Below, one piece after another: positions 31,862 to 42,848 of a stretch of 64,000 bases of DNA. The notes beneath the pieces were generated by a model. The model was not told where the DNA came from and made no database searches. It saw only the letters and a list, made by a program, of their open reading frames with translations. Origin of the DNA: Rhynchopus euleeides (taxonomy: Eukaryota; Euglenozoa; Diplonemea; Diplonemida; Diplonemidae). The position numbers and the translations under genes are program-made. The number at the start of each line of letters is the position of its first letter. The first letter of the stretch is position 1. Location of the stretch: the NCBI GenBank assembly GCA_963210315.1, contig OY723240.1, positions 2,480,001 to 2,544,000 of the forward strand. Reading direction: 5' to 3'.

Positions 31862-32494
31862 CCCCCCCCCCCCCCCCCCCCAAAACAGGAGCGTCAACCC
31901 ACCAAATCTCCAAAATCGAAAAGTTAGCGACAGGCCTGTGGGCCAAGCAAACGGTGGCCGCCCCTGCTTCGCCCTGAAGCGCAAAAAAAATGGGCGGATC
32001 TTTCTCACGCTTTAGATGACAGCAGTTTCGGGCTCCAATCCCCCTCCCTCCATTGTTACACTGACAGACAACTGCTGCACACCCTCCCATTGTGCATTGA
32101 TCTGCCTTGCACAACATATCTGGTGTGGTGGCTACAAAAAGGACTAACATTGCGAGAAGAATGCTGGGTGACTTTGATTTTCCATTCACCTCTCGGCGAT
32201 CAAACCCCTCCATTGTTGTTACCCTCTTATTACTCAGCGAAGAACTGCTCGCACGACAAAAAAAAACCATCATCTACTCCCTCTCCTCCCCTCCCCTCCC
32301 CATGGGAGGATGCCTTATATTCCGGATTTTCCCGAATTTCCTGGATTTCCCCGGCCCCTTAGGCGAATTCAGGGCGGACATGTCCGGACCGGTAAATCCG
32401 GGTGTCAGGGTCTCCTCCCCCCCCCTCCCCATGGTTCCCATGTCGATTCACTGCCCGTATTCTGAACACACAACCCCAGGCAACCCCCCCCCCC
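31862..32494. other. spacer between foldback copies
   Basis: This is non-coding C/T-rich sequence. GGAGGATGCCTTATATTCCG at 32305 resembles a short inverted-repeat element at 47492-47655 only in composition. Confidence 0.4.
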
Positions 32495-32496
32495 TA

Positions 32497-33646
32497 GGGG
32501 GGGTCAAATGGGGGTGACAAACACGATTTTTCAAAAAACCGGCGCAGAGGCCCCAAAGCCCCCGTAAACCCTCCAAACCCCCCCAGATCGGTCCGGAAAC
32601 CCATCGAACCCCACTTTTCCACCATTCCGGGCACCTCAGGTGCCCGAATTGGGGTACCTAAATTTTGTGCCACCGTTTGGTACCGTACAGTGCCACTGTG
32701 TGGGAGGTTGGAAAAGAAAATGCCCCAACACACCACATCTGAGGGTTGCAATGCATGTTGCTTGCCAACCACGTCATCCGGTGGGTGTCAGGCGCTATGT
32801 AGGTGGCATCAGCCAGGTCTTCGATGTGTTCTGGCTTGTATATGTACCTCCCTGCCTGCGGCACAGGCACTGCCTTTGTCCCCCACACCAGCCACAGAGA
32901 GCGTATTGTACTCGGTCCACGGTTGCTGATTCATTGTGATGCGTTGTATCCTCGAGTGAACGTCACACACTAGTGGCACCACCACCCGCCATCCGAGAGC
33001 TGTATTGACTTTGCGCGCTTCCGTTGCATTCACCTCGCCACGCATATTGCACTGTTCAGTATCAGTGCTCTTGGGCCAGGCAAAGTAGACCGCAGCAACT
33101 ACCAATTCTGCACAATGGGTACCACGACAGCGCACTTCGTGTGTTCCCGGAATGTACAGCTCGTGTTGCAACAGTCGTTGTCAACACATCCCGGTTGTGG
33201 AGCACTGCTGCACAGGAATCACACGACCATCTGGACTTGTTCCGTACCTACAGGCAGCCTCCCGGTGCATGGTGACAGGGAGGTACATATACAAGCCAGA
33301 ACACATCGAAGACCTGGCTGATGCCACCTACATAGCGCCTGACACCCACCGGATGACGTGGTTGGCAAGCAACATGCATTGCAACCCTCAGATGTGGTGT
33401 GTTGGGGCATTTTCTTTTCCAACCTCCCACACAGTGGCACTGTACGGTACCAAACGGTGGCACAAAATTTAGGTACCCCAATTCGGGCACCTGAGGTGCC
33501 CGGAATGGTGGAAAAGTGGGGTTCGATGGGTTTCCGGACCGATCTGGGGGGGTTTGGAGGGTTTACGGGGGCTTTGGGGCCTCTGCGCCGGTTTTTTGAA
33601 AAATCGTGTTTATCCACGTAAAAGGGGGGGGGCATTTGACCCCCCC
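32497..33646. mobile_element. foldback element W, copy 2 (TA-flanked, whole element inverted)
   Basis: The element is 1150 bp with arms at 32497-32857 and 33280-33646. Its ends and centre are both reversed relative to copy 1, so it is the same configuration inserted the other way round. TA lies on each side (32495-32496, 33647-33648). Confidence 0.9.
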
Positions 33647-33856
33647 TACCCCCCCCCCCCCATCCCGCGCTTTCCCGCCCCCCTTTCTCTTCTTGCCCTT
33701 GCTTGATTGTTTTGCTATAACCTGCTCAGGTCACGGTAAAAAAGACTGTTGGCAGCGCACGTATGGACACCCATACACGTACAGGTGCGCACAAACAAAA
33801 AGATCCGCTTGTGCAACACATTTTCCCCCCAAAACACACACACTCGCACTCACACG

Positions 33857-34894
33857 ATGGCCGCCCCAAGGACTGCCGAGCGCTTCAGGGTGCGCGACAT
33901 CGATGTAGACAACCTGATGCCCCTCCAATTGGTGAACGGGTACGAGCCGGTGGCACCTAAGGAAGGGTGCGCGTTCCCCGAATGCACCACCGCCCATGAG
34001 GGGCCGGTTGCAGGGAACTGTGCGGTGTGTGGCCTCGGGGAGTACACCAGCTGTATGGAACAGCTCCTCCCGGAAGGAACGCTGCGGGCGTTCCAGGTGG
34101 CCAGGGAGGACGGGAGGCGTGTGTGCCCCGTCTGCTCTTGGATCCATGAGGGGTCCAAGAGCGAGCCCCGCCCGGAGGCGGGGCTCCTCCCACCAGTGAC
34201 TGTGCACCCTGATGGTGCCGGCCACAATACTGAGGGATGGGGAAACCTGGAGTTCCTGGATGACATGGACTCGCAGAGGCTGAAGGAAGTGATCCTCCTC
34301 ATGGTGAGGAAGGTGACCAACCTGGAGGCTGAGCTGCGCCGGGACAGGGCTAGCCGTGATGTGGGTGCCATTGACATCCAGCGGGTTGTCACGTGGACGT
34401 CTGCGGTGCAGAGCGAGGCCGGCCGGATGATGCTGCGCTCCAAGTGTGCGGTGTCGTTCAACGAGTCGGGCCTGCAGAATGGCGACCCCAACGCTTTCCA
34501 TGTGCGGGAAGGCCTTACGGCATTCGACAACCTGGATTTGGGATTCAGGATGTGCCGGGACGGGGCGGCCCCAGACAGCACGGCCATGGAGCTGTTGCAT
34601 AAAAATGTAGTGACCCTCCAAGCCATCAAACTGGGTTCGCTCGGTTTGGGGGCGAGGAGACACTACGAGGACAAGGCCAAGCGCATGGCTTGGACCAAGT
34701 TCTCTGCGGAATGGCAGGTTCGAATTGAAGGAGACGCACGGGCAGTCGCAGCGAGCGACCTGAAGGCAAAGGAGGCAAAGGAGGCGAAGCCTGCACCCCC
34801 GCCGCCCCACCATCAACACCGCAGCAACCCCTACCCGCAGAGGCGCCCCATCCAGCTGTTCAACAACAGGGGCCCTCGGCAGGCGGGAAAGTGA
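33857..34894 (+). CDS. lone gag-like frame of the YR retroelement family (fossil)
   Basis: The frame codes 345 residues and looks whole. The N-terminus has a Cys/His cluster (CAFPECTTAHE, CAVCGLGEYTSC, CPVCSWIHEG) nearly colinear with the one in 51072-52139 (CVFPTCTTAHG, CPVCEWI). A helical middle and a basic Pro-rich tail (HHQHRSNPYPQRRPIQLF) follow. No YR or RT part lies beside it: 33647 is the end of a foldback element and 35093 the start of another transposon. It is either a remnant of a YR element or a gag frame kept by itself. Confidence 0.7.
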   Translation: MAAPRTAERFRVRDIDVDNLMPLQLVNGYEPVAPKEGCAFPECTTAHEGPVAGNCAVCGLGEYTSCMEQLLPEGTLRAFQVAREDGRRVCPVCSWIHEGSKSEPRPEAGLLPPVTVHPDGAGHNTEGWGNLEFLDDMDSQRLKEVILLMVRKVTNLEAELRRDRASRDVGAIDIQRVVTWTSAVQSEAGRMMLRSKCAVSFNESGLQNGDPNAFHVREGLTAFDNLDLGFRMCRDGAAPDSTAMELLHKNVVTLQAIKLGSLGLGARRHYEDKAKRMAWTKFSAEWQVRIEGDARAVAASDLKAKEAKEAKPAPPPPHHQHRSNPYPQRRPIQLFNNRGPRQAGK

Positions 34895-36369
34895 CAGCCG
34901 CCTGTGCCTCCCTCCTTGTCCCTCCCTCCCCTCCCCTCCCCTCGCTTGTGCACACGAAGCAGACACCAGGTCTTTTTTTTGTGCTCTTTCTGTGTTCTTT
35001 GCATAGCTTGCATACGCCCCCCATTTCCCACCCCCCACCCCCCAAGGAGGGCTTTCCTCTCGCATCCCCCCCTACCCCCCCCCCCTCAAGGGCACCACGG
35101 ACTAGTCGCCCGGACGACTAGTCGGGACGACGGGTGAAATGACGACGGGTGAAACGACGGGTGGCACCCGTCGACTCGACGGGTGGACCCGTCGAGTCGA
35201 CGGGTGAACCTGCTGAAACGACGGGTGTTCCAGCCATTTCCTGTTGATATGGGCCAATTTCCATTGAAAACTAGGGGAGTACCTTGCATGGCATCAGGTT
35301 ATTTTTCACGCCGAGCTATCTTCCCTGCACAGACCCACCCCCCCCATTACTTTCCATTTACAATTCCTAGTTGGTGAAGGGGCTGCCCACCGGTGGACCA
35401 CCAGGAGGGGGGTGAGCCATCCAGGTGGGCAGGGGGCCTGGGGGTGGGGCCTCAAGACAACTCCCCCACGACGTCACTCCGCTCTCGAGGACAAACAAAA
35501 TCACCTACGTATGGGGTAATGAGGCTGGGGAAAAAAACAACAAATCACAACAAATCACACCCGATCGTCAGCTGATTGAGGGTGTGATATGAGGGTTCTA
35601 TCCAACAAGGATATCAAGGCGGCACTTTCAAAGTCCTGCCAAGGACAGCGCCACGTGGGTGTGTGCTTCTGATATATGTTATGTCATCATGTGAACCCTC
35701 CCCAGCGTGTGCCAACATCCCTGACACGCTCACGAAAAGCATGACACGGAGAAAACAGGTGCCGAAACAACCTGCCGAGCACACGGGTGGTGCCACGTTG
35801 ATCCACGCAGCGATCTCCCATGACAGGAAGCCTTGTCGCCACGGCAGAGTGCCGCAGACTGTGGGAGAGGTGTCGCCAGTCACCTTGAGGTTGCAGTGTG
35901 TCATCAGGCTAAGACCCGTGCCCTCTTCACCTCCCCTGTTAGGTTGCTCCCATATCGTTGCCTGCTTTGGGGCCTGAAGGACATAGGGGTCCAGCAGGCA
36001 CTTGAGCATCGCAAGGCATGAGATCACACCCGATCGTATTGCAATTTGGGTTAGCGTGCTGGCATCGCAGCCTGGCCCCGAAGGACCATACCGTGAGGAA
36101 CCGGGCCCGCTATCCTACTCTTGCTCTACGTGACACCACACGGTTTCGCTCTCCTCCTCGTTGCGCTGTAAAGGAGGGGGGACACACACACCCGATCACA
36201 ACAGATCACAACAAATCACAAGGCAAATGTTGTGATTTGTTGTGATTTTTTGCGATTTGTTGCGGCCAGTTGTGATTTGTTGTGACTAGGTGTGACGTGG
36301 TGTGATTTGTTGTGACCAGTTGTGACGACTTGTGACCCTTTTGTGATGAGTTGTGATGAGGTGTGATCT

Positions 36370-36450
36370 GTTGTCCTGGGCAAGACGTTAAACTACCTGG
36401 GAGGGCTTCCCCAGACCATGACGGGTGCTTGCACCAGGAGTTTGAAACAG
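36370..36450 (+). repeat. short dispersed repeat (CCTGGGCAAGACGTTAAAC)
   Basis: It is a second good copy of the repeat at 20284-20370, sharing CCATGACGGGTGC and TGCACCAGGAGT. Confidence 0.6.
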
Positions 36451-36927
36451 CCACTCATGCCTTGCGATGCTCAAGTGCCTGCTGGACCCCTATGTCCTTC
36501 AGGCCCCAAAGCAGGCAACGATATGGGAGCAACCTAACAGGGGAGGTGAAGAGGGCACGGGTCTTAGCCTGATGACACACTGCAACCTCAAGGTGACTGG
36601 CGACACCTCTCCCACAGTCTGCGGCGACTCTGCCGTGGCGACAAGGCTTCCTGTCATGGGAGATCGCTGCGTGGATCAACGTGGCACCACCCGTGTGCTC
36701 GGCAGGTTGTTTCGGCACCTGTTTTCTCCGTGTCATGCTTTTCGTGAGCGTGTCAGGGATGTTGGCACACGCTGGGGAGGGTTCACATGATGACATAACA
36801 TATATCAGAAGCACACACCCACGTGGCGCTGTCCTTGGCAGGACTTTGAAAGTGCCGCCTTGATATCCTTGTTGGATAGAACCCTCATATCACACCCTCA
36901 ATCAGCTGACGATCTGTTGTGATCTGT

Positions 36928-36975
36928 TGTGATCGCGATCCAAAATTTTAAATTTTTGAAATTTTGGATCGCGAT
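36928..36975. repeat. perfect A/T-rich hairpin
   Basis: GATCGCGATCCAAAATTT and its inverse AAATTTTGGATCGCGATC form an uninterrupted long stem at the junction between the second and third segment copies of 35508-37611. Confidence 0.85.
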
Positions 36976-37642
36976 CACAACAGATCACAACAGATCACAA
37001 CAGATCACACCTCATCACAACTCATCGTCGTCAGCTGATTGAGGGTGTGATATGAGGGTTCTATCCAACAAGGATATCAAGGCGGCACTTTCAAAGTCCT
37101 GCCAAGGACAGCGCCACGTGGGTGTGTGCTTCTGATATATGTTATGTCATCATGTGAACCCTCCCCAGCGTGTGCCAACATCCCTGACACGCTCACGAAA
37201 AGCATGACACGGAGAAAACAGGTGCCGAAACAACCTGCCGAGCACACGGGTGGTGCCACGTTGATCCACGCAGCGATCTCCCATGACAGGAAGCCTTGTC
37301 GCCACGGCAGAGTCGCCGCAGACTGTGGGAGAGGTGTCGCCAGTCACCTTGAGGTTGCAGTGTGTCATCAGGCTAAGACCCGTGCCCTCTTCACCTCCCC
37401 TGTTAGGTTGCTCTACAACTCATCACAACTCATCACAAAAGGGTCACAAGTCGTCACAACTGGTCGCAACAAATCACAACTGGCCACAACAAATCGCAAC
37501 AAATCGCAACAAATCACAACAAATCACAACATTTGGCGTTGTGATTTGTTGTGATCGGGTGTGATTCGTTGTGATTTGTTGTTTTTTCCCCCAGCCTGAT
37601 TACCCCATACGTACCTGAACTGCCAAACACCCCCCCCCTCAC

Positions 37643-38584
37643 TTACGGGTGCGCGGATCTCATGTGCTCTTCGCGCTTTACAGTGGTTTTAAAGAGCTCG
37701 AAACAAACACAGCAACGCTTTTGTGTCAGCACGCGCGAATGGTGACTGAGGTAGTGCTGGCTCAGTCCCTTCGATTTTGTCCGTTTGCCGCACTCCTGGC
37801 ATGTGACAGTGCAGGTCTGACACGGCGCGTTGTTTTGTGGCCGATGTGCAGCATCATAATGCGCAAACAGTGCTTCTCTCGTGTGGACAACTTTGGAGCA
37901 CACAATGCAGATATGTTGCTGCACAGGCACTGTACCGGATGGGGTTGGTTCTGGCACTTCTGGCACATCCTCGCTGTTGCCCCAGGATTTGGACTTGCAG
38001 ATGCATGCGAGCAGCGTTGCCTTTGGAGTGGTGTTTTCCGGGTCGCCCAGAAATTGTTGGCCCCATCGCCCCCTTTTTGTGACGTGAGATCCAAGGCTGA
38101 GGGACTCGAGTCTCCGCTGCAGTGCTGCCGTTGCTCCCTTCCAACAAGCGTTCCTCGCGGTGACACAGCAGCAAAGCTTTATCGCGCCGAACTTCAGGAG
38201 GGTCGGGGTGCTCGGTTGGTCCAGCAGGCCGCACCCCTTGCCTTTGGTCCTCTGCATTTCGAAGAGCAGCAGGTCCCGTTCGGCGGTCTGCTGCGATGTC
38301 ACCCTCAGGGCATGGCGTTTGGAGACGCCATTCCCCCTCTCCAGTTCCTCGTCACTCAGGGCGAGGGGGTGTGCATCTTCTGGATCAAACCAGTGGCTCA
38401 TCGAATGGATATATGTAACACCACGCCCCTCGGATGTTCTCCCAGGTGACACCCACTCCAGGACAAACACAAGGATGTGCATTGCGATGAGCGAGAAGAT
38501 GAACTGTTTCGCGCACTTTCCCTCCTGGTGGTACTTGATGGGGGATGTCGTTGTAGCGGAAATGCACAAGCATTTCCATTGCAA
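37643..38584 (-). pseudogene. C2H2 zinc-finger frame of the 5-kb element
   Basis: The minus-strand open frame has 313 residues. Three C2H2-type fingers close the protein: HICIVCSKVVHTREALFAHY, CQECGKRTKSKGLSQHYLSHH-type and CCVCFELFKTTVKREEHM. The N-terminal half has no recognised domain. A second minus-strand frame overlaps its 5' side (38385-39041), so the original protein was longer and its gene is now split between frames or by introns. It could be the DNA-binding tail of a transposase. Confidence 0.6.
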
Positions 38585-39041
38585 TACAGAGTAGATGCTG
38601 CACCCCCTTCGTCTTGGTAATGGTGAGTAAGCGACTCAGAACATCTCTGGCCTGGTTTCCCGTCATGTTAGAACACGTTGAGCTGCCAAGGACAGCCTTC
38701 TGCACGGCAGGTCCATCAGGCAAGATCTCTGCGAGTATTGCGATGAACCCGTTTATGTCGGCAGGGGGGGTGACCCCTGCGTACAGGCTCTCAAACCCAG
38801 CTTCATGAAGTTCCTGGATGCTAGCCCTGTGGCAGGCGTGGAGCTGTTTCAACCAGTCATTTCGTGGTGTGGTACAAAACGCGCTCCTGTGCGAAGATGA
38901 CCCCATCTTACTAAATGCCGACCACAGCTCAAGATGGTCCCCTGCTACCCTAAGCAGGCGAGCCGAAACATCACGTTCGCCTTTTCGAAAACCCCTCTCT
39001 GCACTCTTGCGATTTGCTTCAGGAAGTTGAACGTGAACCAC
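38385..39041 (-). pseudogene. upstream coding remnant of the 5-kb element
   Basis: This 218-residue minus-strand frame, rich in helix-forming sequence (HLELWSAFSKMG, DVLSRLLTITKTKG), precedes the zinc-finger frame and overlaps it in another phase. Further short minus-strand frames continue to about 39560 (for example FDGAFATRLVTVADKQKDEY at 38945-39178), giving a decayed region of about 1.9 kb in total. It has no recognised fold. Confidence 0.45.
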
Positions 39042-40140
39042 GTTCTGTACTCATCCTTCTGCTTATCGGCAACTGTCACCAACCGTGTTGCGAAGGCACC
39101 GTCGAAAATGCCTACGGCCAGCCTGCTCTGCTGGGTCTTCTGTGCCTGTTTCTTCTCCGCCTCGTACAGCTTCACCATAGCTGCAGTGCCGCGGGGCAGG
39201 CGTCGGCCATCTCCTTGAGCCCTGTCGGGTGGTCCTTCCCGTTGCTCTTCCGGAGGCCCAACCCGACAAACTCGATGTCTGACCCGCTATTGACACGGGC
39301 AGCGTACATCGTGCGACCATCCTTCGCGGTCGACTTGCTGATCACCCCACCCCCCACCTTCTCATACTTTTTGTACAGGGCAAGACTGATGATGGGATCA
39401 GTCGACTTGATTATCCGCCAGCTTGCCGAGAAGCTGCTTCAGGGCCATGTGGCTCAACCCATCAGCATCACGCTCGACAACATACGTGTTGATCCAAGCA
39501 CGTACAAACACCGTCATGTCCACAGCGCTGGCGAGGGCCTGCGCTGCAGTACGCTTTGCCGCTGGCATTGATTGGTGTGGCTCGTCTGGGTGGCCTGGGT
39601 GGTGATGATGGTATCTTGGGGTATCTTGGCCTGGGTGGTGATGAGGGTACGGTATCTTGGAGACTGCCTTGTGGGTTGTGCAAGGGTTGGCTGGGGCGAA
39701 AATTTGCCTGGCAGAAAAGTGATCACCTTCATGAAGTAGGTTGCTCTGTCAAACTGACACAGTTTGTCAGAGTCAAGATCCCTCGAACAATGAAAATCCA
39801 CGAGAACAGCCGTCGCACATGCACTTGAGGCCCCATCACCAACTAGGAATTGTAAATGGAAAGTAATCGGGGGTGGGTCTGTGCAGGGAAGATAGTTCGG
39901 CGTGAAAAATAACCTGATGCCATGCAAGGTACTCCCCTAGTTTTCAATGGAAATTGGCCCATATCAACAGGAAATGGCTGGAACACCCGTCGTTTCAGCA
40001 GGTTCACCCGTCGTGCCGACGGGTGCCACCCGTCGAGTCGACGGGTGGACCCGTCGAGTCGACGGGTGCCGCCTGTCGAGTTTTCACCCGTCGTCCCGAC
40101 TAGTCGACCCCACCCGTCACTGCCCGACTAGTCCGTGGTG

Positions 40141-41896
40141 GGAGTCGTTGCCACTCCCAGGGGTTTTTGGAGGGTTCCACACACTCCCCCCCCCCCCCCA
40201 AACCCCCAGGGAGAACGCGAGAACCCGTGGGAATCCGGTTGGTAGGTGTGTTGCAGATGTAGTGGGGTGGAAGTGGCCAACATGTTGTTTTTCTCCCGCT
40301 TGTGCACACGAAGCTTTGTTGCGCCGCCACCTCACTCTCCTCATAAAGCCCGGAAAATGGAAGCGGCCACCCTTCTCGCTGGAGGGGTGTATTGAGATAC
40401 AGGGGGGCCAGGCGGGCCAGAAGTTGTTCAGATTGTTCAGATCGTTCAAACTTCTGCTCTTCGGGCTGCCTTGTGTATAGTGTGGCGGATAAAATTGCTC
40501 AGGCGGGCATACCACCCACTCTTCTGCACAACGCCTGCCGCGCATAACCAGGCAGGACCTCGCCAACCGGGGCCCGGGATGTCTCCCAACGACACGCCCA
40601 CTCTCCCAACCCACCCCCACCGCGACCCCCCTGCTGGCTCCCCTCCGGCTGATGCGCGGGGAGGGAAGGGCCTCTGGGGATGAACTCTGCTGCTCGTTGC
40701 CCCGGGGCTTACCGCCACGGCCTTATTTATGTGTTTTGCGGGTTTCTTTTTCGACAGCCCCGGAAGGGGCTTGTCTTTGTCAGGGTGTTGATGGGCGTTA
40801 TCGATAACGCCGTTCAACGCCCCCTCTGTGTGGTGGTGCAAAAAAAAATGTTGTTGCAGGGGATGACCGCCCTTTCAGGGGGTTCGCGTCCAAGTGGACC
40901 AAGTTTGGTACCCCCACTGTTCGCCACCACATCAGGTCTCTGTGTGCTACTGAATAGTGAAAGTGTTAAATTTGGCGTTCCACACGCACACAGCCGCGCG
41001 CTTCTGTCCACCATGTTAGGCACTTCGCACAAGATGCCCAGCTGGTCCCTTTTCTTTCCCCGGTTTGTGAAGGGTATCGGGTGATCGCTGCCCAGCGGTC
41101 TTACGGGCGTTGGTGAAATGAAATGCACCAAAAACAAATGGTGCGCTCATCATCAGCACGTTGCGAAAGCCCCCTCTCCTCGACTGACCCAATGTTGAGG
41201 TGTGCCGGTGTAGATTCCTGGGGTAGCACCCAGGTAGGGCATGTATGCCTTGCAACGCTCACCTCCTCCCCCGCCATCCAGCTCTTTGTCTGCCCCCTCT
41301 CCCCCAGGCGTTATTTAGATGTTCTTATGCACGTTGTTCATCGCCCTCGTCGAACCCATTTGGATGCATGCGGTGTTGCATGCATGCGGTGCCAAGACAG
41401 CTCGTGTCTCAATTTGCCCTTATGGTTACTGTATTTCTGACACCCCTGCGGTTGTTATAGCTTTGTAAGAGTTTTGTTTTCTGGCAATATCAACCAAAGG
41501 CTCTTTTGTTGCAGTATTGAATCAAACGTCTTGCAAAGGCATTGTTTCGTTTGCCGTAGCCTCCTGTTTGCTGCCACTTCACGATCCAGCGGGGGGGGGC
41601 ACATGTAGGTTTTTAGGCATACCCGTGTGGGGGAGGCAAGGATTGCAGTGGCACACAGATTCCTGCGTTGTGATACCAACCCGAAAAACCATACTACGCC
41701 ACATACACTGTTGTCATGCAGGTGAGGCGTGAGGTGGGGGTGGCCGGTGCCGTTACATGAGTGAGGGGCGAGCCATTATGTGTGCCTTGGGGGGAGGGAG
41801 GGCGTCCTGCTTGTTGCGGAACGTGCCAGATCCTGTCACACCTCACGCCTTTCATCAGGCCAGCGATGTGTGGTTCGGCATCACAACACGGATTTA
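40141..41896. other. non-coding interval
   Basis: No gene is supported. Short frames in every phase lack domains. Confidence 0.5.
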
Positions 41897-42075
41897 TTTT
41901 TAAGCACATGCATGATCTGTAAACGTGTAGGAGTGCTTCCGACGACCTGTTCCTTTTCTGTGTGTCTTGCTATTTCGTGTTCACCTGTGCTCCACACCCA
42001 CATCAAAGCAGCAGGCTAGGGTGGTGGAAACGTCAACGCATCATTGAGGAAGAAGGAAGCACGGTCGCTACGCCT
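41897..42075 (+). repeat. S repeat, copy 4
   Basis: It is preceded by TTATTTTT, begins AAGCACATGCATGATCTG, carries GTGGAAACGTCAACGCATCA (one change in the motif) and ends GCACGGTCGCTACGC then a T run. Confidence 0.88.
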
Positions 42076-42848
42076 TTTTTTTTGCGCACAAACTAGTAAG
42101 AGCGACGCACATACTTGTTCTTTGTTATTTCATCTATATTTTGGCCCCCCACCCCCCACCCCTGCACGCTTGGCGGGATTGGTCCTGTGCTGGCATGCTT
42201 GCACGGGGTTTTGCGGTTGGGGCAGCTTCGCAACCTGGGATGGGATTAAGGACAAGATTTACGCCCAGAGAGGAAGGGGATAGCATGTACCGGATGGCAT
42301 CACCCACACCGAATGGCGGAGTGGGATTACTGCCCCCTCATTGACCTTGTAGGAGACGGAAGGGGTGGCGGGGGTGGGGCGGTGGTGGTGGTGGTCGTGC
42401 CGGTGTTTACAGATCGACTTCCACATTGAGGGGGCATCAGTCACGAGGCCTTAATCTCGTGATGTGCCGAGGTGCCAAAAGGGTGGAAAAAGAAACGAGA
42501 CCCATCCCGAGAACAGACCAAAGGGGGCTCCATTTTTTTTGTTGGACCGATGCATTGGTGCTGATCTCTCCTCAGCAAACCGTGTCGAGGGGATGCCCAC
42601 GCCCCACCCCATCCCCACCCACGCGTTATCCATGTGTGTCGAGCGGCGTGCTTACCTGTGAGCTTGAAGGGTAGGTTTGCTAGCCTGCCCCAGGCGCTTT
42701 CCAAACGGATTCAGGTGTGTTGTGAATCCGGTACAGAGCTCAGCAAGATCTCAGGGTGCTCGACGCAGAAGCAATCTCACGCGTTGCTGGTCGCAGCAAC
42801 ACTTTTTCACTTCTCCGCACTCACCGTCACCTTCCCCCCTCACAGGCG
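42076..42848. other. upstream region of the cyclase gene
   Basis: No other gene is supported. The stretch CACCTTCCCCCCTCACAG at 42829-42846, three bases before the ATG, is a good 3' splice site candidate, so a 5' UTR intron is likely. The paralogue at 1-627 cannot be compared here. Confidence 0.5.

Larger units (their letters stand above)
35508..37611. mobile_element. TA-flanked element built of three alternating copies of one segment
   Basis: The ends CGTATGGGGTAAT and its inverse are next to TA (35506-35507, 37612-37613). Subterminal CAACAAATCACAACAAATCA arrays lie at both ends and inside (36190-36370, 37420-37560). A segment of about 430 bp occurs three times: plus at about 35570-36020, minus at about 36453-36903, and plus, shorter, at about 37026-37412. 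All carry the same frame (MLLIYVMSSCEPSPACANIP), with no known domain. Confidence 0.85.
35093..40140. mobile_element. 5-kb element with about 290-bp inverted ends
   Basis: The ends CACCACGGACTAGTCG (35093) and its inverse (40140) lead into arms of about 285-305 bp (35093-35377, 39836-40140). Both arms carry the CGTCGAGTCGACGGGTG cluster, GGCCAATTTCCATTGAAAAC and the string TACAATTCCTAGTTGGTG or its inverse. The target duplication is not clear (at most GG). It contains the TA-flanked element 35508-37611 and decayed minus-strand frames, including C2H2 fingers. The family is unknown. Confidence 0.82.

Noticed and set aside
33749-33856. Upstream extension of the gag-like frame to 33749
   Set aside because: The extra residues (AHVWTPIHVQVRTNKKIR) are unlike the other gag frames, which begin shortly before the Cys/His cluster; the ATG at 33857 fits better.
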